Below the pieces are notes generated by a model. The model worked only from the letters and a program-made list of their open reading frames with translations, was not told where the DNA came from and did no database searches. A stretch of DNA of 8,303 nt from Pseudomonadota bacterium (GTDB lineage Bacteria > Pseudomonadota > Alphaproteobacteria > Rhizobiales > Hyphomicrobiaceae): assembly GCA_021816505.1 (NCBI GenBank), contig JAKAXS010000102.1, positions 1-8,303 on the forward strand. The letters are read 5' to 3'. A program made the position numbers and the translations under genes. Of the stretch, positions 1 through 6,129 are shown piece after piece (position 1 is the first letter of the stretch; the number at the start of each line of letters is the position of its first letter).

Positions 1-191
1 GGGCTCTGAGCCAGTCATCGGATCCTCCGCGCGCTGATATCGGACTAGAACCGCTGAGCCGATGAAGCAGTTCCTTTGCATGCGCCGCCTGCATTGCCGC
101 CAATGCAGGCCTCAGTTGCGTATTTGCCAGTCGCGTCCGGCACAGGCATGCGCTATCAGCCGCGCACGATGCGCGCACGCCCCTTCTCCCC
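1..191. other. Upstream region without a supported gene
   Basis: No complete coding sequence is visible here. Plus-strand frame 3 is open from position 3 to a TGA at 63-65, about 20 codons. It could be the last part of a gene lying to the left, but the fragment is too short and uncharacteristic to name. The frame of the next gene is open from that TGA onward with no ATG, GTG or TTG before 192. The one clear structure is the hairpin at 87-110. I see no convincing -35/-10 promoter. Confidence 0.5.
87..110. terminator. Perfect 10-bp hairpin, possible terminator of an upstream gene
   Basis: GCCTGCATTG (87-96), a four-base loop CCGC and CAATGCAGGC (101-110) form a perfect 10-bp stem. It lies 21 bases after the TGA at 63-65 and 81 bases before the transporter start. 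No T-run follows on either strand, so it is not a textbook intrinsic terminator. A role in the 5' leader of the transporter mRNA, or a repeated palindrome of REP type, is equally possible. The structure is seen directly; the function is inferred. Confidence 0.4.
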
Positions 192-1145
192 ATGACTGAT
201 CAGAGTTCCCGCCTGGCACACGCCCCCTCGACGCCTGCCGGCCGGCTGCGCGCGATTGGCCTGATGTTCCTTGCCGTCTCGTTCTTCAGCGCGCTCGATA
301 CCGCTGCGAAGTACCTCGCGACGTCCAAGGGCGTACTGGTGGCGCAACTCGGCTGGTGCCGCTTCCTGGTCCAGTTCATCGGCCTTGCCGTCCTGGTGCC
401 GGCCTTCGGCTTGATGCGCCTGCCCGACATGTTCAAGACACGCAAGCTCGGGCTACAACTCGTGCGCTCGGTCCTGATGGCCGCGACGACGGTCCTGAAC
501 TTTCTCGCGCTGCAATACCTTCGGCTCGACCAGACCGTAACCATCGTCTTCCTCGCGCCGCTGATGGTCGCGCTGCTGGCCGGCCCGTTCCTCGGCGAGT
601 GGGTGGGATGGCGGCGGCTCATCGCCATCCTCATCGGCTTCGGCGGCGTGGTGATCGCCGTCCGCCCGGGGCTTGGCGGCGTCCATCCGGCGGTGCTCTA
701 TTCGCTGGCGGGCATGATGGCCTACGCGCTCTTCATGATCATCACGCGCTATCTCTCGCCTTACGATCCACCGCTGGTCACGCTGTTCTATTCCATGTTC
801 GTCGGCACGCTTTTCGGCGCGCCGTTCGCGTTCGCCGAGTGGGTGCCTCCCGCCGACATGACGACGTGGCTTCTGCTTGGCTCACTCGGGCTTCTGGGCG
901 GCATGGGGCATTACCTGTTCCTGCACGCCTACCGCCTCGCGCCCGCCTCGACGATCTCGCCGTTTCTCTACCTGCAGTTCCTGACGATGGTGACGGCCGG
1001 CTGGCTCGTGTTCGGCGATCTGCCCGACATCTGGACGCTCGCCGGTTCCGCCATCATCATCGGCTCGGGCATCTACCTGGTGCAGCGCGAGCGGCTGACC
1101 GCCAAGAGCAGCACCATGCCGCCCCCGATCGATCCGCCGGGTTGA
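192..1145 (+). CDS. EamA/RhaT-type drug/metabolite transporter, 10 TM
   Basis: A 317-residue inner-membrane protein of the DMT superfamily with two EamA repeats. Hydrophobic segments lie at about 21-41, 50-73, 88-109, 112-134, 142-158, 167-187, 194-215, 224-245, 253-273 and 281-297, giving the usual ten helices. The end of helix 4 carries the family-typical FLGEWVGWRR stretch (133-142), and the second half ends with the matching FGDLPDIWTLAGSAIIIGSG pattern. The short N-terminus is polar and the C-terminal tail is Pro-rich. ATG 192 is the first start in the frame after the TGA at 63-65, although the bases before it are pyrimidine-rich with no Shine-Dalgarno. The substrate cannot be read from sequence: EamA members carry amino acids, metabolites or cofactors such as riboflavin. 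It converges with tgt, leaving three bases between the stop codons. Confidence 0.9.
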   Translation: MTDQSSRLAHAPSTPAGRLRAIGLMFLAVSFFSALDTAAKYLATSKGVLVAQLGWCRFLVQFIGLAVLVPAFGLMRLPDMFKTRKLGLQLVRSVLMAATTVLNFLALQYLRLDQTVTIVFLAPLMVALLAGPFLGEWVGWRRLIAILIGFGGVVIAVRPGLGGVHPAVLYSLAGMMAYALFMIITRYLSPYDPPLVTLFYSMFVGTLFGAPFAFAEWVPPADMTTWLLLGSLGLLGGMGHYLFLHAYRLAPASTISPFLYLQFLTMVTAGWLVFGDLPDIWTLAGSAIIIGSGIYLVQRERLTAKSSTMPPPIDPPG

Positions 1146-1169
1146 TCGCTAAACCTTCGGTGGATCGAT
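1128..1169. terminator. Inverted repeat spanning two convergent stop codons
   Basis: ATCGATCCGCCG (1128-1139) and CGGTGGATCGAT (1158-1169) pair over 12 positions with one imperfect pair, a G-U in the plus-strand RNA and a C/A mismatch in the minus-strand RNA. The 18-base loop contains the stop codons of both the transporter (1143-1145) and tgt (1149-1151). The arms are coding sequence, with no T-run beyond. It could act as a shared bidirectional terminator or 3' stabiliser for two genes that have no spacer, but chance in GC-rich code is possible. Confidence 0.35.
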
Positions 1170-2315
1170 GCGTGCCTTGGTCTCTTCCGCCCATTCGGCG
1201 AAGCGGCCTTCGGCGATAGCTGCGCGCATCGCCGCCATCAGGTCCTGATAGAAGACCGTATTGACCCACGACAGGATCATCGAGCCGAGATACTCGCCCG
1301 ATTTCACGAGGTGATGCAGATAGGCGCGGGAATACTCGCGGGCCGCCGGGCAGGACGATACGGGATCGAGCGGCCGTGGATCGTCGGCGTGCTTGGCGTT
1401 GCGCAGGTTGACCTTGCCCTCCCACGTGAAGGCGAGCCCGTGACGCCCGTTTCGCGTCGGCATCACGCAGTCGAACATGTCGATACCGCGCCGGACGCTC
1501 TCGATCAGATCCAAAGGCGTGCCGACACCCATCAGATAGCGCGGCTTCGCCACCGGCATCTCCGGCATCGTCTCCTCGATGGCGGCAAGCATCGCCTCAT
1601 GGCCTTCGCCGACCGCCAGCCCGCCGATCGCGTAGCCCGGCAGATCCATGCCCGCCAACGACCGCGCCGACCGCCGCCGCAATTCGCCGTCGACGCCACC
1701 CTGCACGATGCCGAACAGCGCCTGGCCCGGCTGCGACATGCGTTCGAACGCGCGCGCCGACCGCTCCGCCCAGCGCAGCGACAGCTCCATCGCCCGTTCC
1801 ACCTCGCGCCGCTCCGCCGGGAGCTCGATGCACTCGTCGAACTGCATCTGGATATCGGCACCGAGCAGGCACTGGATCTCGATCGATCGCTCCGGTGTCA
1901 GCATGTGGCGCGAGCCGTCCAGATGCGACTGGAACTGCGCGCCCTCCTCCGTGATCTTGCGGATCTTCGACAGGCTCATCACCTGGAACCCGCCGGAGTC
2001 CGTGAGGATCGGCTTGTCCCAACGCATGAATTTATGCAGCCCGCCGAGCTTGGCGATCCGCTCCGCCGTCGGCCGCAGCATGAGGTGGTAGGTGTTGCCC
2101 AGCAGAATATCGGCGCCTGCGTCACGCACCTGCTCGGTATACATCGCCTTGACGGTCGCAACCGTACCAACCGGCATGAACGCGGGCGTGCGAATGATGC
2201 CTCGCGGCGTGACGACCTCGCCGAGGCGCGCCGCGCCGTCCTGCCTGATCAGCCGGTAGCCGAACAAGGGCTCTGCCGTGGCGGGCTGGACTGGAGGGGT
2301 GTCAATGTCGCTCAT
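1149..2315 (-). CDS. tgt: Queuine/preQ1 tRNA-ribosyltransferase (tRNA-guanine transglycosylase)
   Basis: Exchanges guanine-34 for preQ1 in the anticodon of the GUN tRNAs (Asp, Asn, His, Tyr), the committed tRNA step of queuosine synthesis. The 388 residues fit the family (about 375). Hallmarks are in order: RTPAFMPVGT (42-51), NTYHL (74-78), TDSGGFQ with the base-binding Asp106, QFDE with Asp160, the GIVQGG loop (202-207), GGLAVGE (231-237), and MFDCVMPTRNGR with the nucleophile Asp282. The C-terminal zinc motif is degenerate: of the CxCxxC...H ligands only Cys322 remains, with Ser320, Ala325 and Val351 at the other positions. ATG 2315 is preferred because the alignment begins just after it; the frame stays open to a TTG at 2405, which would add 30 unlike residues. 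No clear Shine-Dalgarno precedes the ATG. The gene is separated from queA by about 1.7 kb of unrelated genes. Confidence 0.97.
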   Translation of the reverse strand: MSDIDTPPVQPATAEPLFGYRLIRQDGAARLGEVVTPRGIIRTPAFMPVGTVATVKAMYTEQVRDAGADILLGNTYHLMLRPTAERIAKLGGLHKFMRWDKPILTDSGGFQVMSLSKIRKITEEGAQFQSHLDGSRHMLTPERSIEIQCLLGADIQMQFDECIELPAERREVERAMELSLRWAERSARAFERMSQPGQALFGIVQGGVDGELRRRSARSLAGMDLPGYAIGGLAVGEGHEAMLAAIEETMPEMPVAKPRYLMGVGTPLDLIESVRRGIDMFDCVMPTRNGRHGLAFTWEGKVNLRNAKHADDPRPLDPVSSCPAAREYSRAYLHHLVKSGEYLGSMILSWVNTVFYQDLMAAMRAAIAEGRFAEWAEETKARIDPPKV

Positions 2316-2339
2316 AATCAATCGCACAGTTTGCCGGCC

Positions 2340-2365
2340 CAGAACCCAGCGTATGACGGGTTCTG
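2340..2365 (-). promoter_or_regulatory. Hairpin in the tgt 5' leader
   Basis: CAGAACCC (2340-2347) and GGGTTCTG (2358-2365) form a perfect 8-bp stem around a 10-base loop, ending 24 bases upstream of the tgt ATG. A candidate -35 hexamer TTGACT lies at 2412-2417 on the minus strand, but its -10 partner is poor. If transcription starts there, the hairpin is in the mRNA leader and could affect initiation or stability. I do not see the conserved motifs of a preQ1 riboswitch. The arms would be coding only if the unlikely TTG start at 2405 were used. Confidence 0.35.
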
Positions 2366-2532
2366 CGATGAGTGAGGCAGGCAATGTGTGAAGGATCGGA
2401 GCCAAGCCTTAAGTCAACGCGATGCTTTTTAGCGGTGTTTGCCCCGCTTCGTCACCCCGATAAAGCGCCTTGGGCCGCGCTAATGAGCTTCAAGGTATAA
2501 ATGCGAAGTATCGTGTGTTCGGTGCACGAGCA

Positions 2533-2554
2533 CGGCCCGATTTTCAACGGGCCG
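2533..2554 (-). terminator. GC-rich hairpin after the small secreted-protein gene
   Basis: CGGCCCG (2533-2539) and CGGGCCG (2548-2554) form a perfect 7-bp stem with an 8-base loop. It begins 18 bases past the stop codon of the minus-strand gene at 2573-2740, the right place for a terminator. No T-run follows in the minus direction, so termination strength is uncertain. Confidence 0.4.
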
Positions 2555-2572
2555 CGCCGCGAGATGAGAAGG

Positions 2573-2740
2573 CTACTTCTTCATCATCGAGTCACAAGCC
2601 TTCTTGAAGTCGGCCGCGGACCATGTCTTCGAGTAATCCGCCTTCGAGCCGCCCTTGCACTGCTCCATCGTGGGGCCGTCTGCGGCAAGCGCTGCGCCAG
2701 CGAAACCAAGCGTCGTGGCGAGAATGATTGCGTATTTCAT
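2573..2740 (-). CDS. Small predicted secreted protein, 55 aa, unknown function
   Basis: I do not recognise a characterised family. The protein opens with a clear Sec signal peptide: Lys2, a hydrophobic core to about residue 17, and an AALAA cleavage region near 17-20. Export would leave a mature chain of about 35 residues starting near DGPTMEQCKGG. It holds two cysteines (28 and 49), which could form one disulfide in the periplasm, and ends in the basic MMKK. ATG 2740 was chosen because AAAGGA lies nine bases upstream and the signal peptide begins there; the longer frame to 2827 adds 29 residues with no signal character. The gene stands alone between tgt and a divergent SnoaL-like gene, with a hairpin downstream. 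The two-cysteine layout loosely recalls PsiF-type small periplasmic proteins, but I cannot support that assignment. Confidence 0.75.
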   Translation of the reverse strand: MKYAIILATTLGFAGAALAADGPTMEQCKGGSKADYSKTWSAADFKKACDSMMKK

Positions 2741-2930
2741 TATTGTTATTCCTTTGCTGAGAGGTGTTGACGTTCCCTCACATTGGATACGCGGGCGGTC
2801 ATCAATCAGCTTCAATATTAACTTCATTAAATTCGCGGAACCGAATGCAGAGTTTCGAGTTCGGCCGGGTTTGGATTGTTCCGCTACGCTTCATTCGCTA
2901 GCGTGCAATTGATGCAGTCGGAATGCGCGC
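2741..2930. promoter_or_regulatory. Divergent intergenic region
   Basis: This 190-base spacer must hold the promoters of the small secreted-protein gene (minus) and the SnoaL-like gene (plus). It is visibly richer in A and T around 2795-2835 than the neighbouring genes. A Shine-Dalgarno for the minus gene (AAAGGA on the minus strand) sits at 2750-2755. I could not settle on -35/-10 pairs in either direction and saw no convincing operator. Confidence 0.4.
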
Positions 2931-3425
2931 ATGGTCAATGCTGACGAACGGAGAAACTTTCTCGCGGCGTTGCTCGCATGGAAAGCGCAGGACCTCGACC
3001 TGCTCATGTCTTATTTCTCGGAGGACATTCTGTATCTCGTGAATGTCGACGGCATCCAGGTGCCGTACGCGATGAGCGCCGTCGGCAAGGAGGATCTGTA
3101 CGGCCGCTTGCAACTGGTGATGCACACCTTCGAACTGCAGGACTACACCATCGACAGGATCACGCACGAAGCCGATCATCGCCGTGCCCACGCACACGGC
3201 ATCTATCGGCATCGAAGCACCGGTGAAATTCTCGACATCAAGTTCAGCTTCAACGGCTGGTTCACGACCGACGGCCTGCTTGCCCGCGTGCACGAACTGC
3301 ACGATGCGGCGTATCTCTCCGCGTTCGAGCAGTTCGTCCAGCATCTGATGGCGGCTGCCGCACAGCACGCGGATGCAGAGTCCGCCAACGAAGGCGAAGT
3401 CGAGCAGCCGGACCGCGCCGACTGA
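2931..3425 (+). CDS. SnoaL/NTF2-like domain protein
   Basis: A 164-residue soluble protein whose first 138 or so residues have the SnoaL-like (NTF2 fold, ketosteroid-isomerase-related) layout. An N-terminal helix (RRNFLAALLAWKAQDLDLLM, 7-26) is followed by the typical 'YFSEDILYLV' strand entry. A G-K-E-DLYGRL helix comes after it, and then alternating strands (YTIDRITHEADHRRAHAHGIYRH, 72-94) with an FSFNGWFTTDGLLARVHEL end strand. Members bind small hydrophobic ligands, and some are isomerases, cyclases or hydrolases; no activity can be assigned here. The last 25 residues are Ala- and Glu/Asp-rich and probably disordered. ATG 2931 is the only sensible start, with a weak CGGA upstream. Its TGA abuts the stop codon of the DUF1348 gene, itself NTF2-like, on the opposite strand. 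Confidence 0.8.
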   Translation: MVNADERRNFLAALLAWKAQDLDLLMSYFSEDILYLVNVDGIQVPYAMSAVGKEDLYGRLQLVMHTFELQDYTIDRITHEADHRRAHAHGIYRHRSTGEILDIKFSFNGWFTTDGLLARVHELHDAAYLSAFEQFVQHLMAAAAQHADAESANEGEVEQPDRAD

Positions 3426-3902
3426 CTACAATCCCAGCTCGCTCAGGCTCGCATGATCGTCCGGGCGCCGGCCGAGCGGCCAATGATACTTGCGGTCGGC
3501 CTCGGAGATCGGCAAATCGTTGATGCTGGCGATGCGCAGCCTCATCAGCCCATTCTCGTCGAATTCCCAGTTCTCGTTGCCGTAGCTGCGGAACCAATGG
3601 CCGCCGTCATCGTGCCACTCGTAGGCGAAGCGCACCGCGATGCGATTGTCCTTGAAGGCCCAGACTTCCTTGATCAGGCGGTAGTCGAGCTCCCGGTTCC
3701 ACTTGCGCGTCAGAAACTGCTCGATCGCCGTGCGCCCTTCCAGGAACTCCGCGCGATTGCGCCAACGCGAGTCCGTCGTGTAGGCGAGCGCGACGCGGGC
3801 AGGATCGCGGCTGTTCCAGGCGTCCTCGGCCATGCGCGCCTTCTGCGCCGCGGTCTCGGCTGTGAACGGCGGAAGCGGTGGGCGCGGGGCATCGGCGGTC
3901 AT
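3426..3902 (-). CDS. DUF1348 family NTF2-like protein
   Basis: A 158-residue protein recognised as DUF1348 by several strongly conserved blocks. These are PPLPPFTAETAAQK (8-21), AEDAWNSRDP (25-34), DSRWRNRAEFLEGR (44-57), FLTRKWNRELDYRLIKE (63-79), RFAYEWHDD (91-99), WFRSYGNENWEF (103-114) and the C-terminal RKYHWPLGRRPDDH (137-150). The family has an NTF2-like fold and no established biochemical function. The many conserved Trp, Arg and Tyr residues suggest a defined pocket. ATG 3902 is preferred: AAGGTG lies just upstream on the minus strand, and the longer frame would need a TTG at 3950. It follows queA on the same strand after 94 bases, so it may be the end of that operon or have its own promoter. 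Confidence 0.9.
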   Translation of the reverse strand: MTADAPRPPLPPFTAETAAQKARMAEDAWNSRDPARVALAYTTDSRWRNRAEFLEGRTAIEQFLTRKWNRELDYRLIKEVWAFKDNRIAVRFAYEWHDDGGHWFRSYGNENWEFDENGLMRLRIASINDLPISEADRKYHWPLGRRPDDHASLSELGL

Positions 3903-3996
3903 GAGGTCACCTTGTGAAGCGTGAGACGTGGGCGGAAAACATGCGAACAATACCAGCTTGCGTCACTTCGGGAAGCGGCTCCCTTGCCGGCCGCCG

Positions 3997-5070
3997 TCAG
4001 CTTCGGTCGCGCATCAGCAAGCTGGCATCGCCGTAAGAGTAGAAACGATAGCCGGTCGCGATGGCATGCGCATAGGCGCGCTGCATGGTCTCCAATCCCG
4101 CGAATGCCGATACGAGCATGAAGAGCGTCGAACGTGGCAGGTGGAAGTTGGTCAGCAGAAGATCCACGACGCGAAAGCGATAGCCCGGCGTGATGAAGAT
4201 CGCCGTGTCGCCCTTGAATGGCTTCAGTGTACCGTCCGCCGCTGCGCTCTCCAGAAGTCGCAACGATGTCGTGCCGACGGCAACGATGCGGCCGCCACGC
4301 GCCCGCACGGCCGCCAGGGCGTCCACCGTCTCTGGCGAGACCTCGCCCCACTCTGCATGCATCTTGTGCTCCGCGGTATCTTCGGCCTTCACCGGAAGAA
4401 ACGTTCCCGCGCCGACGTGCAGCGTCACGTAGTGCTGCGAGACGCCATGTCCGGCCAGCGTTTCCATCAAGCCGGGCGTGAAGTGGAGCCCGGCAGTCGG
4501 GGCCGCCACCGCACCCTCGTGCCGCGCGTAGATGGTCTGGTAGCTCTCCCGGTCGCCTTCGTCCGCACCGCGTTTCAGCGCGATGTAGGGCGGCAACGGC
4601 ATTTGGCCCTGTGCCGCGATCGCCGCATCGAGCGTCGGCCCGGCGAAGTCGAACGCAAGTTCGACCTCGCCCGCCTCGCCTTTGGCCTTGACGGTCGCAT
4701 CCAGCGCGGCGGCGAAGCACAGCTCGCTCGTCCCGCCCAGGTGCACCCTGTCCCCGACCTGCAGCCGCTTCGCCGGGCGCGCGAACGCCGCCCACGTGCT
4801 GTCGTCGATCCGCTTCGTCAGGTTGAAGGCCACGTGCGCACGCAGGTCGCCACGCACGCGTTCGCCTTCCAGCGCCGCAGGGATGACGCGCGTATCGTTG
4901 AACACGAGCGCATCGCCGGGCCGTAGCCACGACGGCAGGTCTTTCACGCCCGCATCCGTCAACCCCGTTGCCGGATCGACCACCAGCATGCGCGCGGCAT
5001 CGCGCGGAGCTGCAGGGTGCAATGCGATGCGATCGTCAGGCAGGTCGAAGTCGAACACGTCGGTTCGCAC
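3997..5070 (-). CDS. queA: S-adenosylmethionine:tRNA ribosyltransferase-isomerase
   Basis: Transfers and isomerises the ribosyl part of SAM onto preQ1-34 of tRNA, giving epoxyqueuosine; it acts after Tgt. The 357 residues match the full family length. Conserved blocks appear in order: FDFDLPDDRIALHP (6-19), LVFNDTRVIPA (55-65), YQTIYARHEGAVAAPTAGLH (177-196), LHVGAGTFLPV (217-227), VAVGTTSLRLLE (263-274), TNFHLPRSTLFML (307-319) and YRFYSYGDASLL (341-352). The start is a GTG at 5070, with CGGAG about ten bases upstream; the aligned MRTDVFDFDLP N-terminus begins exactly there and no nearer in-frame ATG exists. It lies 33 bases after the YdcZ-like gene and is probably cotranscribed with it. In related genomes tgt often follows directly; here it does not. 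Confidence 0.97.
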   Translation of the reverse strand: MRTDVFDFDLPDDRIALHPAAPRDAARMLVVDPATGLTDAGVKDLPSWLRPGDALVFNDTRVIPAALEGERVRGDLRAHVAFNLTKRIDDSTWAAFARPAKRLQVGDRVHLGGTSELCFAAALDATVKAKGEAGEVELAFDFAGPTLDAAIAAQGQMPLPPYIALKRGADEGDRESYQTIYARHEGAVAAPTAGLHFTPGLMETLAGHGVSQHYVTLHVGAGTFLPVKAEDTAEHKMHAEWGEVSPETVDALAAVRARGGRIVAVGTTSLRLLESAAADGTLKPFKGDTAIFITPGYRFRVVDLLLTNFHLPRSTLFMLVSAFAGLETMQRAYAHAIATGYRFYSYGDASLLMRDRS

Positions 5071-5103
5071 GGCTAGCGGGCTCCGATTGAAACGGCCATG
5101 CTA

Positions 5104-5565
5104 TCAGAGAAACCGCACCATCATCGCACCGCCGACGACCAGTACCGCCCCCGCGAAGCGGCCCAGCGAGATCTCGCGCACCGCGAGATTCAGCATCCCG
5201 AAGTGATCGAGCGCAAGGCTGGACAGAACCTGCCCCGCGATGCCAAGCGCAATGACCGCACCAACACCAAGCTTTGGCGTCAACCAAATGCTGAGCACGA
5301 TATAGATCGCTCCGAGCAGACCGCCGATGAACAACAGCGGCGGCAGGTTCGGCAGTTCTGTCCACGCGATCTGATCACGAAACGCGACGAGCGAGATTGC
5401 GCCCAGGGCGAGCGCGCCGACAACAAACGAGAGCGTCGCCCCGCCCATCACGTGGCCGAGACGCTGCCCGGCCATCGCATTGATAGGCGCTTGAAATGCG
5501 ATCATGACGCCCGCGAGGATCGCCATGAATGCCAGACCCAACGCTGGAAGCGACATTTTCGACAT
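5104..5565 (-). CDS. DMT superfamily protein, YdcZ family
   Basis: A 153-residue integral membrane protein with five hydrophobic segments, at about 8-25, 38-62, 74-95, 100-119 and 134-151. This is the half-size architecture of the YdcZ family (DMT_YdcZ, Pfam PF04657), unlike the ten-helix EamA transporter at 192-1145. Family-typical stretches include FQAPINAMAGQRLG (24-37) and GQVLSSLALDHFG (111-123). YdcZ-type proteins are putative exporters that may work as dimers; the substrate is unknown. Two ATG codons are available, 5565 and 5556, and neither has a strong Shine-Dalgarno, so the start may be three residues later. The gene begins 9 bases after the cyclophilin stop and ends 33 bases before queA, which suggests cotranscription. 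Confidence 0.88.
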   Translation of the reverse strand: MSKMSLPALGLAFMAILAGVMIAFQAPINAMAGQRLGHVMGGATLSFVVGALALGAISLVAFRDQIAWTELPNLPPLLFIGGLLGAIYIVLSIWLTPKLGVGAVIALGIAGQVLSSLALDHFGMLNLAVREISLGRFAGAVLVVGGAMMVRFL

Positions 5566-5574
5566 CCGTCGTTG

Positions 5575-6051
5575 CTAGGCCGCGTCGGCCGCGACTTTGA
5601 CGCTGATCATCTTGTCGGGATTCTGCACCGGCTCGCCGCGCTTGATCTTGTCGACGTTTTCCATGCCGGAGATCACCTTGCCCCAGACGGTGTACTTGTT
5701 GTCGAGGAAGCTGGCATCGTCGAACACGATGAAGAACTGGCTGTTGGCGCTGTCAGGGCTGGCCGCCCGAGCCATCGAGCACACGCCACGCTCATGCGTT
5801 TCCGAATTGAACTCGGCCGGCAGGTTCTCGTACTTCGAGCCGCCCGTGCCGGTGCCCTTGGGGCAGCCCGTCTGCGCCATGAAGCCCTCGATCACGCGAT
5901 GGAAGACGATGCCGTCGTAGAAGTTTTCGCGTACCAGCTGCTTGATGCGTGCCACATGCTTGGGCGCCAGGTCCGGCCGCATGGCGATGACGACCGGGCC
6001 TTTCGTCGTCTCGATCAGCAGGGTGTTCTCGGGATCTTTGATTTCGGCCAT
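5575..6051 (-). CDS. Peptidyl-prolyl cis-trans isomerase, cyclophilin type, cytosolic
   Basis: A 158-residue cyclophilin that catalyses cis/trans isomerisation of X-Pro peptide bonds. The active-site block FHRVIEGFMAQTG spans 50-62, with Arg52, Phe57, Met58 and Gln60 at the positions of the human CypA catalytic groove (Arg55, Phe60, Met61, Gln63). The GTGTGGSKYE loop (66-75) and SANSQFFIVF strand (101-110) follow. The position of CypA Trp121, which governs cyclosporin binding, is Phe115, as is common in bacteria. No signal peptide is present, so it should be cytosolic. ATG 6051 is chosen because GAAGGAG lies eight bases upstream; the frame runs on to 6081 but the extra ten residues have no support. 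It is 78 bases downstream of a second cyclophilin and 9 bases before the YdcZ-like gene. Confidence 0.95.
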   Translation of the reverse strand: MAEIKDPENTLLIETTKGPVVIAMRPDLAPKHVARIKQLVRENFYDGIVFHRVIEGFMAQTGCPKGTGTGGSKYENLPAEFNSETHERGVCSMARAASPDSANSQFFIVFDDASFLDNKYTVWGKVISGMENVDKIKRGEPVQNPDKMISVKVAADAA

Positions 6052-6129
6052 TTGAGGCACTCCTTCGTTACTCATGCTCATGACGGATAGCGCGGTTGCG
6101 CCGCGCGGTGTTCCGGCTTGTCCGCCGCG

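Noticed and set aside
1311..2375. 354-codon plus-strand open frame opposite tgt
   Set aside because: Its translation is Arg/His-rich with no recognisable domain and it lies fully antisense to an unmistakable tgt. High GC makes long open shadow frames common.
2406..2532. Possible small RNA or riboswitch upstream of tgt
   Set aside because: Only short 5-bp stems such as 2464-2481 are visible and no conserved riboswitch core could be matched, so I do not call an RNA gene.
3899..4930. Long open frames of 332 and 343 codons overlapping queA on both strands
   Set aside because: queA covers the region with all family motifs. The alternative translations are Arg/Ala/Gly-rich with no domains.
5098..6090. 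330-codon plus-strand open frame opposite the YdcZ-like and cyclophilin genes
   Set aside because: It spans two well-supported genes on the other strand plus their junction, and its Arg/His/Asp-rich product looks like reverse-complement code.
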